This document shows positions 11,488 to 21,439 of a stretch of 64,000 nt of DNA, in pieces. Source of the DNA: Timema cristinae (lineage: Eukaryota; Arthropoda; Insecta; Phasmatodea; Timematidae); the NCBI GenBank assembly GCA_039000515.1, contig JBCFYV010000100.1, positions 51,984,587 to 52,048,586 of the forward strand. The letters run 5' to 3'. The notes beneath the pieces are model-generated. The model ran no database searches, was not told where the DNA came from, and saw nothing but the letters and a program-made list of their open reading frames with translations. The first letter of the stretch is position 1, and every line of letters begins with the position of its first letter. The translations under genes were made by a program, and so were the position numbers.

Positions 11488-11541
11488 TAATCTAGACCTA
11501 ATGAAATGCGTGTATCCCAGATAGTAAGACGTGTGGTAAAA
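11488..11541 (+). repeat. SINE alpha-tail fragment
   Basis: GCGTGTATCCCAGATAGTAA followed by GACGTGTGGTAAAA is a mutated alpha tail on the plus strand. It abuts a SINE-D on the left. Confidence 0.55.
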
Positions 11542-11579
11542 AAACAAAACACACCTAAAAAACGCGTGTAATCCCACGA

Positions 11580-11695
11580 AAACGACAAATACATGGGATT
11601 CTAACCCCAACCGACCTCCACGGTAAAAAAAAAGATCGGCGTCCAAGAGTGATGCGAGTCTAACGGCCAAGACCGCGAGGCCACCGCTGCAGGTA
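11580..11695 (-). repeat. tRNA-like SINE head fragment
   Basis: On the minus strand: GGTGGCCTCGCGGTCTTGGC (A-box-like), then GGGGTTAGAATCCCATG (B-box-like). It differs from heads A-E in the anticodon-side sequence, so it may be a diverged SINE-C or another family. Confidence 0.45.
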
Positions 11696-11872
11696 ATTGG
11701 AGACGTTGCGCGCATCGATGTTTGGACATAAATTAACACCATTTCAAAACTTGGTCTACTTAAACAAAAGTATTTCACAGTCCACAAACATAAGGCGGAC
11801 AGATTCGCAAGCGTAGATAAAACAAAACATTACTTTTAAAGCTACTTCTGTCTTTAAAGTATTTTCTTTTAA

Positions 11873-12111
11873 ATTATTATTATTTATTATTATTATTAGC
11901 ACCGCGTCTTACTACCCATTCGGATTGTACGCACTTACGCTAATGTGTAATGGTAGGGTGATTGTGAGATGAAATGGAGGACCTACAGATTAACGTGGGA
12001 TCCGAACCACGGTGCAGGCTTGGCATTCCTCACATTCACAAGATATCTTGTCAGAGATGAAGGAAGGGTTAGGTGATGAGAAGAATCTGTGCCGGAACCG
12101 AAGATTGACAG
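11873..12111 (-). repeat. SINE-B copy, truncated in the head
   Basis: TTA-rich tail, alpha-tail complement ACTACCCATTCGGATTGT, B body, then GTGCCGGAACCGAAGATTGA, where it stops just past the B-box region. A poly-A run follows at 12117-12130. Confidence 0.85.
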
Positions 12112-12248
12112 AGTTTAAAAAAAAAAAAAGTTAAATCAGAAATTCCTAAACGCCAGATGTCAAGTGGGATTATAACGCTAATGTATGCTGTCTGGGAGTA
12201 GGAGAACAAACAGGGGAGGAAGAACGTCAACTTAAGTAGGTGTCATCT

Positions 12249-12431
12249 TAGTTCAGCTTATAAGCTTATTTGTACTAAATACACTTACGAGTAAGGGATG
12301 ACTAAGGTTGAATTAATGAGTGAAAAACAATTTTGTAAAACCACCCTTAGTGTAACCGACCGGGATTCAAACCCCGATCTCCCCGTCATTGGAAGATTAG
12401 TCTCCTGTGAGAGTGTCGCCTAAAGACTATT
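12249..12431 (-). repeat. SINE-C copy, diverged
   Basis: The tail is decayed (AGCTTATAAGCTTATTTGTA). The body and head are clearer: CCGGGATTCAAACCCCGATC holds the B-box complement, and CTCCTGTGAGAGTGTCGCC is the usual C head. Confidence 0.75.
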
Positions 12432-12791
12432 TTATTATCTATTCTCACTTCTTTCAAGAAGAATTTAACTTAAAAAATAAAACCTGACAACTGTTTGGTA
12501 AATTAACGAGCTGCCTTCCTGAACCAATTTTTGAATACGGCCCTAATGAATTATATTTAGATTTTTACACAACTCTGTCAAATTATTAAATCTGCTATCG
12601 ATGATTTCACAGGAAGCTGGATTTATTATTTTTATCACTTGGCGCGGATGTGGCGTGAATAGAAATAGAACTTCTCCTAGAGAGTTGGTTCGCTTGGAAT
12701 AATTTTCTGGTCTAGATATTGTCAATAAGATGTTGTGCTTAGGTTACAATAAATATTTAGAAAACATTTTTTAACAACACACTAGTTAATT
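12432..12791. other. Unique stretch
   Basis: No gene or repeat seen. A 60-codon minus-strand open frame here shows no recognisable feature. Confidence 0.35.
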
Positions 12792-12985
12792 GCTTCAGTG
12801 ACCGGATGGTCTAAGACGTCCCTCTCGCAAGAGAATGAACTGCGGTTGACGGAGATATCGGGGTTAGAATCCCGATTGTATTTACTGAGGGTGGTTATTT
12901 AAAATGGTTTTCCCCTCTGCCTCCCTGCAAATGAGGGTAAATTTATAATTTATGCCACCTTACTCATCTCTAACACACTTTTTAG
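12792..12985 (+). repeat. SINE-C copy lacking the tail
   Basis: Head CTTCAGTGACCGGATGGTCT, B-box-like GGGGTTAGAATCCCG, body CTGCCTCCCTGCAAATGAGG. It fades out after CTAACACACTTTTTAG before the alpha tail. Confidence 0.8.
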
Positions 12986-13087
12986 TAAAAAATATATATA
13001 ATATTTAATGTGAGTTGTCGCCCACTATATCAATCAGGACACGACACCTAGACCTCCGACCGTTAATTCATTAATGTGTAATCAAAA

Positions 13088-13360
13088 GGTGACCTGGTGG
13101 TCTAGGGGTAAGGTGTTGGACTTCAATGTTGGGGGTCCGGGGTTCGATCCTCGGTCCCGGCACAGATTTATCCGATTGCCAAACCCTTCCTTCACCTCTG
13201 ACAAGACGTGTATTAATCACAACTTGTGAATGTGGGGAATGCCAGGCCTCCACCGTGGTTCGGATTCCATGTTAAACTGTAGGTCCTCCATTTCATCTCA
13301 CACTCACCCTACACATTAGCGTAAATGCGTATGAACCGAACGGGTAGTAAGACGCGGTGC

Positions 13361-13390
<30 letters not shown>
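13088..13390 (+). repeat. SINE-B reference copy, full length
   Basis: Flanked by an exact 11-bp duplication TGTAATCAAAA (13077-13087 and 13391-13401). The head has TGGTCTAGGGGTAAG at 13098-13112 as A-box and GGTTCGATCC at 13141-13150 as B-box, both close to the RNA polymerase III consensus. Then come the B body, the alpha tail (13321-13362) and about ten TAA units. This is the best copy from which to define the family; the head most resembles a Glu/Asp/Gly-type tRNA, which is inference. Confidence 0.95.
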
Positions 13391-13392
<2 letters not shown>

Positions 13393-13784
13393 TAATCAAA
13401 AACCCTTTTTTTCCACCTATATTACAATTTTAGGACACGCCAAAAATCGAACCAGAGACTCATAACTTAGTGGCAGACACGCTACCAACATATCTAACCA
13501 AAATTAATAATGTAAGACCATGAAAAATCATGCCACTGGTACACAAATACTTTCTTTAAACCCTCTATACAAAAAAAACCTTTTATATAAAATATAAATA
13601 TAGAAGCACACGCCCATAGATAAGATAAAGAAAAAAAAAACACCTTACGCTGCATCCTTTGGAAACCAAACCACGGACTTTCGAGTAAGAATAAAGCGTC
13701 TTGGCAGTTTTTCAAAAAACTGATTTTTATGGAAAAAACCTTATCTAGAACAGCTTGGAAAGTTACTATATTTAATTTCACGTA

Positions 13785-14420
13785 ATAATAATAATAATAA
13801 ATAATAAATAAAGTCTTTATTTGGCTGAAGAAAAGTCCAGAGCCTTTTCTTACACTTAACCCACCTAATAATAAATAACGTACTTTTAATATACTTATGT
13901 GCTAAAAACTACTTTATAATATATCTGTACAAAAATTCTGCCCACATACATGAAAGTACATTTATTACACATTAAAATAAACTAAATAAGGAAAGTACAA
14001 GCAATTAAATGAGAGGAAAAAGCCATTAAGGCACACAATCATTCCACCACACACACAACACAACACACACACACACACATTCACATGTCATCATTATACA
14101 TCGCATGACGTAACTAAACATGATAAGAGATTGCAAATAGTCCAAAAAGAAAACAATGCTGATAAGATGTAATAACTAAATAGATTAAATACATTTTTAT
14201 ACATACTAATTAATATTTTACTTCACACACACATTCTTAATATATCCCTCCCTACATTACCCTCACATCGACGATTGAGATTGCTCACAGACCTTGAGCA
14301 AGCTTATGCTGAAAGGATTTAATGGTGGAAACAGTTTTAAGTCATGTGATACAATTGTCATTTTTGTTGTATATTATCAATACCTATAGAAGTAAACTAA
14401 AGATAAAAGAAATATCTATA
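13785..14420. other. Possible LINE 3' end region, minus strand
   Basis: On the minus strand, CCAAATAAAGACTTTATTTA followed by TTATT/TTA repeats at 13785-13830 resembles the 3' terminus of a non-LTR retrotransposon. Further upstream on that strand a short frame ends KTVSTIKSFQHKLAQGL then stop (about 14281-14332), the kind of sequence found at the end of some reverse-transcriptase ORFs. A CA-rich tract lies at 14048-14080. No reverse-transcriptase motif is present, so this is tentative. Confidence 0.3.
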
Positions 14421-14865
14421 TCTATACTAATATTATAAAAAGGAAAGATTTGATTTTTTGTTTTTTAATTTGTAATGGATAAACTCAAAAACTACTGGAC
14501 CGATTTTAAAAATTCTTTCACCAATATAAAGCTACATTATCAGCGAGTAACATAGGCTATATTTTATTTTGAAAATTTAATTTATTCCTAAAAAAAATCG
14601 ATAATATATTATATAATCGTTGGAAAAAAAAGTTGTTAAGAGAATGTGAGGTTGGTGAAGGGGCGGGGGGGTTGCGGTGAGGAAACAGGAATGAGATTAA
14701 AATAGGAGGGAGGATAAAAAGAGGGAGAGGGCTATACAGTGATGGTAGGACTGTATTTTAAAAAAAAAAAGTAAAAACAGTTTTGTTTTATATGACATGA
14801 TGGATGATTTGAAGCTTTATTTTACAGGATTCTTTACAATATTTTTTTACGTGGAAGGGGGCTAG
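14421..14865 (+). mobile_element. HEL2 non-autonomous Helitron
   Basis: Starts TCTATACTAATATTATAAAA after an A and ends GAAGGGGGCTAG before a T. Internal landmarks CTCAAAAACTACTGGACCGA and TGACATGATGGATGATTTGA are shared with the second copy at 32458-32904. No coding capacity. HEL1 and HEL2 share only their first eight bases and CTAG end. Confidence 0.9.
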
Positions 14866-15230
14866 TATTTAATAAAAGGAGCTAATTTCATACCGTAGAC
14901 GCGCTGGTCTAAGTTACATAAACAAAAATCAAGGTTTAAACTCTGTATTCTGGATTTTAGTGAACAAAAATAAGTCAAGATATTAGTTTCGTCTTTTAGA
15001 CAGAGAAAATATTTTGTTAAGTGTCTGCTGGAATGTTTCATCTCCAAACCTTCTGTTTCGTGTTCAATTCTTCAGACAAGAAAATAGCATTTTAAAGAAA
15101 TGGGGGGGGGGGGGAAAGGGAAGAGAGAGGGGTTGAAGGGGGCTCTCTTGGTAGATGGAGTGCAGAACACCACTTCGCTACACCTATACCACTCCACCAA
15201 ACTAAACAAGAAACTATTTTCCATTTCATT
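14866..15230. other. Unique stretch with G run
   Basis: A faint SINE-like head (CGCGCTGGTCTAAGTTACAT, then AAGGTTTAAACTC) lies at 14898-14945, too decayed to call. A run of about 12 G lies near 15102-15113. No gene seen. Confidence 0.35.
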
Positions 15231-15472
15231 ACCCACCTCAGTGGCGTAGTTGGCTAACGCGCTTGTGTTGAGCTCGACTGCTGAGGACGGGGAAATCGAG
15301 GTTCGAATCTCGGTCGGGTGAACTGGGGGTGGTTATTCCTAAATGGTTTTCCACTCTCCCTCCACGCAAATGCGGGTTCACTTCCTCTAATTAAACCTTC
15401 CCAATTCCTAATCCATTAGCGTAATTAGTACTTAAGCGTATAATTCGAACGGGTAGTAAGACGCGGTGCTAA
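15231..15472 (+). repeat. SINE-A full-length copy
   Basis: Head ACCCACCTCAGTGGCGTAGT with TGGCGTAGTTGGCTAACGCG as A-box region and GGTTCGAATCTCGG as B-box. Body GTTTTCCACTCTCCCTCC and a near-intact alpha tail GAACGGGTAGTAAGACGCGG. It ends in AAATATTATATTAAATATTA. No clear duplication. Confidence 0.95.
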
Positions 15473-15610
15473 ATATTATATTAAATATTATTACTTTCCC
15501 ATTAAAATTATCAAACACACCTAAAGCTCTTGGTTTACCACGGAGACGAAGAGGGTCCCTTGATCGAAGCCTATATGCATACAATTATAATCCTACTAAA
15601 CTTTTTTTTT

Positions 15611-15850
15611 TACCGTGGTCTAACGCGACGCTCTCGCAGTAGAATTCCAATGACGTGGAGACCAAGGTTCGAATCTCGGTCAGGTATACCAAGGGTGGGT
15701 TTTTTCCCTAAATAGTTTCTCACTCTCTCCCACCTCCACTAAAATAAGTTTATACTTCCTCCTATTAAACCTTTCTTATCTAAAACACATTAACGTAATT
15801 AGTACATAGGAGTAATAGTCCGAACGATTGTAACAAGTGGTGCGACTAAA
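15611..15850 (+). repeat. SINE-C copy
   Basis: Head TACCGTGGTCTAACGCGACG, B-box GGTTCGAATCTCGG, body AATAGTTTCTCACTCTCTCC, decayed alpha tail GTCCGAACGATTGTAACAAG. Confidence 0.85.
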
Positions 15851-15869
15851 AAAAAAGTGCAGGTGTAAA

Positions 15870-16553
15870 TTAAGGTGTAATGAAACGAGACGCGAGTAAA
15901 GACTAGTTTTTTTCAGTTTTTTTTAGCAAATCATTTTTGGTCCAAAATAGATCAAATATTTCTCCAGTACAAACCTATAGTTTAATTTTCTTCACACGGT
16001 GATATCAACAGTTGTTGAATATCTGTCAAGAGCATATCAATATTATTATTATTAGCACCGCGTCTTACTACCCATTCGGGTTATACGCACTTACGCTAAT
16101 GTGTAATGGTAGGGTGATTGTGAGATGAAATGGAGGACCTACAGTTTAACGTGGAATCCGAACCACGGTGGAGGCCTGGCATTCCCCACATTCACAATAT
16201 GTCTTGTCAGAGGTGAAGGAAGGGTTTGGAAATCAAATAAATCTGTGCCGGGACCGACGATTGAAACCCGGCCACCAGCATAGAAGTCTGACACCTTACC
16301 CCTAGATCGCCAGGTCAACCATATCAATATTAGACGAGAAACTTTTTTAACCAAGAGAAAAAGTTATCATTAAATTCCCAGACAGCCTTGACAGATATTC
16401 AACAACTGTTGATATCACAGTGTGGAGGAAAATTAAACTATGTTTGTACTGGAGCAATATTTGATTTATATAAAACAAAGAAAGGTTTTGATATAAAAAC
16501 TGGTAAAAATAAATCATTGATCTTCTCTCGCGTCCTTTTGCAACCCACCTTAA
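15870..16553. mobile_element. TFB foldback MITE split by SINE-B
   Basis: TTAA at both ends (15870-15873 and 16550-16553), followed inward by GGTG and preceded by CCACC. Removing the SINE-B at 16046-16319 and one copy of its duplication rejoins the two arms around GTTGTTGAATATCTGTCAAG, matching uninterrupted copies. Confidence 0.9.
16046..16319 (-). repeat. SINE-B inside TFB, with 13-bp duplication
   Basis: CATATCAATATTA occurs at 16033-16045 and 16320-16332. The copy is near full length: TTA tail, alpha-tail complement ACTACCCATTCGGG, B body, and head ending CCTAGATCGCCAGGTCAA. It is younger than the host MITE. Confidence 0.95.
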
Positions 16554-16809
16554 GTCATAAGTTAAACATGCTCTTGGAATACAACTCAAAACGATGTTCA
16601 GTACATTTTATTTTAGTTCTGCTTCGTGTAATTATTTGCGGTCTCAGAAGAGGTCTTCACGAGTCCTACATACCACACCAAACCAGCCCGGAATCAAATC
16701 TTCCTGCTCATACTGTACAAACAACGAACGAACGAACGACCCGTTCCAACACGAAAACTCCTTGCTCTCTCCGCATTCCACAGCTAGAAACGAACGCGCA
16801 CTGTCGTGT

Positions 16810-16841
<32 letters not shown>

Positions 16842-17028
16842 ATTTCCTCTTCTTACAACCGACCGAGAACAGGAGGGCAGAACGAGAATGTGATGTCGGT
16901 ACAAATGTCTGGTGTTTTCTTACGGCCCTGAGGGTCCGGGTTCACGTCTTGGGTGGTGGCTATTTTATCCTCTGATCTTTACTATTATTATTTAATCAAC
17001 ACCTTATTAACAACATAAGATCGTACAG
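16554..17028. other. Stretch with CT tract
   Basis: GC-richer than its surroundings, with a pure CT dinucleotide tract at 16810-16836 (GA on the minus strand, a possible GAGA-factor site) and an AACG/CGTT short repeat near 16727-16740. The open frames across it run into the TFB arm and are not credible genes. Confidence 0.45.
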
Positions 17029-17051
17029 TCAGGTTAACAAATTATATATAT

Positions 17052-17302
17052 ATATATTTAGCACCGCGTCTTACTACCCGTTCGGTTTATACGCTTTAAG
17101 TACTAATTACGCTAATGGATTAGGAATTGGGAAGGTTGAATTAGAGGAAGTGAACTCGCATTCGCGTGGAGGGAGAGTGGAAAACCATTTTAGGAAAAAC
17201 CACCCCCAGTTCACCCGACCGAGATTCGAACCTCGATCTCCCCGTCCCCGGCAGTCGAGCTCAACACGACAAGGCGTTAGTCAACTACGCCCCCGAGGCG
17301 GG
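17052..17302 (-). repeat. SINE-A full-length copy with long duplication
   Basis: TCAGGTTAACAAATTATATA precedes the copy (from 17029) and follows it (from 17303); the repeat is 20 bp or slightly more, its end blurred by TA repeats. Alpha-tail complement, A body, B-box complement ATTCGAACCTCG and head CTACGCCCCCGAGGCGGG are all present. Confidence 0.95.
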
Positions 17303-17524
17303 TCAGGTTAACAAATTATATATATTTTAAATTACGAATTAATTTATTTCAAAACCAGTGAATCAATATTAAACAAATTTAAAGTTTCCTTAAAATTCAA
17401 TTTAATTTTTTTTAAAATAATAAATGTATAGCAAGTTTTTTAGAAATATCAATAGTTATTGATCTACACACAAAATAAATTAAAATATTGGCTGAAGAAA
17501 CTACAGAATTTATGTTTTTTTTAA

Positions 17525-17752
17525 ACAGAGTCTTACTACCCGTTCGGGCTATACGTTTATGTACTAATTAAATTATTTAAGGACTTTTAAGGTTGAAGGA
17601 AGTGTATCCACATTTGCGTATAGAGAAAGAAAGAATGGAAAAGCATTTAGAAAAAACACCCCTAGTACACCCGACCGAGATTAGAACCCCGATCCCTCAG
17701 TCCAGTATATTGCGAGAGTGACGCCTTATACCATTTTAGCATCGAAGAAAGT
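17525..17752 (-). repeat. SINE-C copy
   Basis: GTCTTACTACCCGTTCGGGC at the left, B-box complement GATTAGAACCCCGATC, head GCGAGAGTGACGCCTTATAC at the right. Body shortened by small deletions. Confidence 0.8.
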
Positions 17753-17794
17753 ATTTTTTTTTATTAAATGCAAATATTTTTCAAAATACTCTAG

Positions 17795-17960
17795 GTGGTG
17801 CCCCAGTGTAAAATATTAAACTCTGTCGCAGTTGACGGAAGTAAAGTCAGGGTTCGAATGCCAGCCAAGTGCATAGGTATACGCTGATACACCCGTGATT
17901 TTAGCCTTTTTACCTACCCTCTTCATCCTTATCTCTTAGAGTGTGCAGATAATAATCAGG
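17795..17960 (+). repeat. Decayed tRNA-like SINE fragment
   Basis: CAGGGTTCGAATGCCAGCCA at 17848-17868 is a good B-box, preceded by GTCGCAGTTGACGGAAGTAA as in C heads. The remainder is barely alignable. Confidence 0.45.
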
Positions 17961-18029
17961 GTTTGTTGGAGTAATAATTATAAAAAAAAATTGACTTAAG
18001 CATATCTTAATTCTCAACGAAAAAAAAAA

Positions 18030-18612
18030 ATCCACAATTTCACAGCCGATACGTGAAAATGAACATCCACCATTCCACAGCCGATACGATGAAAAATGAA
18101 CATCCACCATTTCACAGCCGATACATGAAAAATGAACATCCACCATTTCACAGCCGATACGATGAAAATGAACATCCACCATTTCACAGCCGATACGATG
18201 AAAAATGAACATCCACCATTCCACAGCCGATACGACGAAAAATGAACATCCACCATTTCACAGCCGATACAATGAAAAATGAACATCCACCATTCCACAG
18301 CCGATACAGTGAAAAATGAACATCCACCATTTCACAGCCGATACGATGAAAAATGAACATCCACCATTTAACAGCCGATACGATGAAAATGAACATCACC
18401 ATTCCACAGCCAATATGATGAAAAATGAACATCCACCATTTCACAGCCGATACGATGAAAAATGAACATCCACCATTCCACAGCCGATACAGTGAAAAAT
18501 GAACATCCACCATTTCACAGCCGATACGGTGAAAAGGGAACATCCACCATTCCACAGCCGATACGATGAAAAATGAACATCCACCATTCCACAGCCGATA
18601 CGGTGAAAAGGG
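18030..18612. repeat. 37-bp minisatellite, about 16 copies
   Basis: Unit: GAACATCCACCATTTCACAG, CCGATACGATGAAAAAT. TTTCACAG and TTCCACAG variants alternate among units. The minus strand is free of stops in all three frames, giving overlapping open frames of 94 to 154 codons that spell variants of one peptide; the repeat structure explains them. Confidence 0.95.
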
Positions 18613-19504
18613 AACAGCCCCCTTCCCGCTCTTCCCCCCATAAAACAAGTGTCCAAAGAGTGACGTGTGGTATTACAAGACCACCACGCCTCCCCCGCCT
18701 ATAGTAATTGGTTTGAGCAGTGTAGAAAGACATAATACAGACACCGACACTAGACACGAATCGCAGTTTTGTCTTATCTGAAATGACGCTCTAAGGACCG
18801 GCCACACGAAAGCCTCTCACCACACCTCATTATCCCGGTGGAATGATATCCATATTTTTAAATGCAGGTGGTTACACGACCGAGCCGAGCCGTGCCGCCG
18901 AGCCGGCGCCGGGCGGACGAATCGTCGAGAGAGCATCGCTCGGTGAGGACCGTGTAACCACCTACCACCGGAAATAAATGTTCGGGAACTTCCGAACTTT
19001 GTTCTCATGCTAACCACTAAGTACTCCAAGGATGGGGGAAACAGTGACTATACGATATCGTGATCACAATGACCTTGATTTTAAAAGACAGTGATTTATA
19101 CCAGTGATTATTCAGAGCACTTGTAAAACTATAGATAAACAATATTATATACAACAACTTATTGAACAACAAACATTCTTCTTCTTCTTTATTATTAGCT
19201 AACTTAAAATTTTATTCTTCGTAACTAATAGCTAACTTAATTTTATGAAAACAGGGGAAAAACTATGCCAGTAAAAATAAAAATACAAACATTTTGTAAT
19301 AGAACTCAGTCTATAACGACTATAAGAATGGTTAGAAAATGCGTGCGGGTTGGCTCCATGTAGCCATCAATACCTTTAGTGTGATATCCAAAACTGTGTG
19401 CGTAACACACGATCGCTGGACGTGATACCATTTCAAGGTCAGAATATTAGCACTTCTACCAGTCGTCAAACCTAAGGAAAGAACCGCCTATGTCAACTTT
19501 AAAA
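18613..19504. other. Mostly unique stretch around a GC-rich palindrome
   Basis: Besides the palindrome at 18866-18963, GACCGGCCACACGAAAGC at 18797-18814 resembles terminal sequences of some animal DNA transposons. A short duplication of TAGCTAACTTAA occurs near 19196 and 19229. No gene recognised. Confidence 0.4.
18866..18963. repeat. GC-rich foldback
   Basis: Perfect 13-bp arms AGGTGGTTACACG (18866-18878) and CGTGTAACCACCT (18951-18963) enclose a GC-rich loop with CCGAGCCGAGCCGTGCCGCC. An outer pair CCGGTGG / CCACCGG extends it. Just right of it, TTCGGGAACTTCCGAAC (18980-18996) is itself palindromic and resembles a heat-shock element. Confidence 0.6.
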
Positions 19505-19777
19505 CATTATTATTATTAGCACGCGTCTTACTACCTGTTCGGGTTATACGCACTTACGCTAATGTGTAATGGTAGGGTGATTGTGAGATGAAATGAAGGA
19601 ACTACAGTTTAACGTGGAATCCGAACCACGGTGGAGGCCTGGCATTCCCCACATCCACAAAATGTATTGTCAGAGGTGAAGGAAGGGTTTGGTAATCAGA
19701 AAATCCATGCCGGGACCGAGGATTGAACCCCGGACGCCAGCACAGAAGTCTGACACCTTACCCCTAGACCACCAGGT
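19505..19777 (-). repeat. SINE-B copy, near full length
   Basis: Left TTA repeats and ACTACCTGTTCGGGTTAT, complete B body, B-box complement GGATTGAACCCCGG, head CCTAGACCACCAGGTCAA. No certain duplication. Confidence 0.9.
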
Positions 19778-19866
19778 CAATTAAATGTTAGTTAAAACAC
19801 ATGTCACATTTAGTGAGGTATTTCAAAAATGTTTTTTTATCATTATCGAAGTTTTACTCTTCCATG

Positions 19867-19997
19867 CTCCTCCACCGTGGTTCGGATCCCACGTTAAACT
19901 GTAGGTCCTCCATTTCATCTCACAATCACCCTACCATTACACTTTAGCGTAAGTGCGTATAAACCGAACGGTAGTAAGACGCGATGCTAATAATAAT
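19867..19997 (+). repeat. SINE-B copy, 5'-truncated
   Basis: Starts CTCCTCCACCGTGGTTCGGA inside the B body and ends with the alpha tail AACCGAACGGTAGTAAGACG and TAA repeats. Head missing. Confidence 0.9.
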
Positions 19998-20274
19998 ATT
20001 CTTCCGTCTAAATGTTTTGAAGAGCTACGTATTGAAAGCGAACATGAATCTATGTACTAACTTGGAGTTTAGCACACAAGGGTAGGTAATAGTATGATGT
20101 TGGTAGGAAGAACACTAGAAGTTAGTTAATAAAGTTATTTTAGTATATTCATACATCAAGTCATGTTACATTATGTAGGTGTCACTTTTGAGAGATATCA
20201 TTACCTTGGAATAATAACTCACTTTGCCCCCAATGATGTAAACTAATGTAATTCCAGAGCCGTTTTTTGATAGG
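19998..20274. other. Unique stretch
   Basis: Nothing recognised. Confidence 0.35.
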
Positions 20275-20510
20275 TCTTAACGTTTAGCCACAAGAGACCT
20301 CCAAAGAAAGGTCCGAACCGACTATAAAGTTGCTACCCTTATTTTTTTTTTCGAGGGTTTAACTTTTTTTTAACTATTTGGAATTTTCCAATTGGTTACA
20401 GGCTAGATGCCATAAGTGTGCCAAATTTCAAGTTTCTAGCTCATCTGGAAGTGGGTAAATATTGTCAGTGAGTGAGTCAGCCGTGTGGCTTTATAGTAGT
20501 ATAATACTAT
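20275..20510 (-). mobile_element. Possible Helitron-like fragment
   Basis: On the minus strand, ACTACTATAAAGCCACACGG, CTGACTCACTCACTGACAAT and GCTAGAAACTTGAAATTTGG follow each other, a layout typical of 5' regions of animal Helitrons. No 3' CTAG end with hairpin was located, so the boundaries are guesses. Confidence 0.4.
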
Positions 20511-20767
20511 AATATAATAATATAGTAAATTGCCCTCAATGTTAGCCGCAAAGAAACATGATATACTTTTCTCTAGTGTTTTCCAACCAAAATCAGGGTA
20601 TACATAAAAAAAAGGCGCCATTGTTTACCGTCTCTAAATCCCATTTGACAACACTAACCTAACCCTGTAGTTGCATTATTTTATTGTAACTATTGCAAAG
20701 CGTACGGAGGTTGTTAACAATAGGCTACAAGTTTGTCATGTTGCCACATTATGCATTTGTTGTGCTC

Positions 20768-21162
20768 CTTTGATTCATGGTCTAGGTGCGCTTTTGATCC
20801 ATATATTGTAAGCTTTTGATCCTAGGTCTAGGTGCGTTTTTGATCCATATTGTCGTAAGCTTTTGATCCAAGGTCTAGGTGCGCTTTTGATCCATATTCC
20901 TAAGCTTTTGATCCAAGGTCTAGGTGCGCTTTTGATCCATATATTCCTAAGCTTTTGATCCAAGGTCTAGGTGCACTTTTGATCCATATATTCGTAAGCT
21001 TTTGATTCAAGGTCTAGGTGCGCATTTTGAGCTCCATAATATTCGTAAGCTTTTGATACAAGGTCTAGGTGCGTTTTTGATCCATATATTAGTAGGCTTT
21101 TGATACGCGGTCTAGGTGCGCTTTTTATCCATATTATTCGTAAGCTTTTGATACGAAGTTTT
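20768..21162. repeat. 47-bp minisatellite, about 8 copies
   Basis: Unit: GCTTTTGATCCAAGGTCTAG, GTGCGCTTTTGATCCATATA, TTCGTAA. The motif CTTTTGATCC occurs twice per unit, so the unit grew by an internal duplication. Copies toward 21160 are more diverged (GATACG, GATACA). Confidence 0.9.
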
Positions 21163-21439
21163 TCCCTCTTTGTTCGCTTTCAATGTTCCCGGTGATACGG
21201 ACAGGTGTGCACCGACCTTAGCTCGTGTCTGAAGTAAAGAGGCCAACTGGTAGTGTAGGGACCTTGGGTTTGTGTCCAGGTGGAGAATTTATTACCACTT
21301 TATGTGTTAACCAAGATTATTGCGAACTTAAACGGCAAGGCTTGTCGTTTTCAACCATCGAATTATATGTGTGTATGTTTGCGCGTGTCTTAGGGTCATT
21401 TTCATTGTCTGGTCTCGAGAGTTAACCAACCTACAACTT

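Noticed and set aside
11323..11787. 154-codon minus-strand frame
   Set aside because: It spans a SINE-D head, a SINE tail fragment and a tRNA-like fragment, so it is chance reading through repeats.
16388..16975. 195-codon plus-strand open frame
   Set aside because: Starts inside a TFB arm and runs through a CT tract; opposite and parallel frames are open too. No domain recognised.
17910..18757. Several overlapping minus-strand frames of 71-154 codons with repeated aromatic peptides
   Set aside because: All are frame-shifted readings of the 37-bp array; there is no non-repeat coding context, start context or splice signal.
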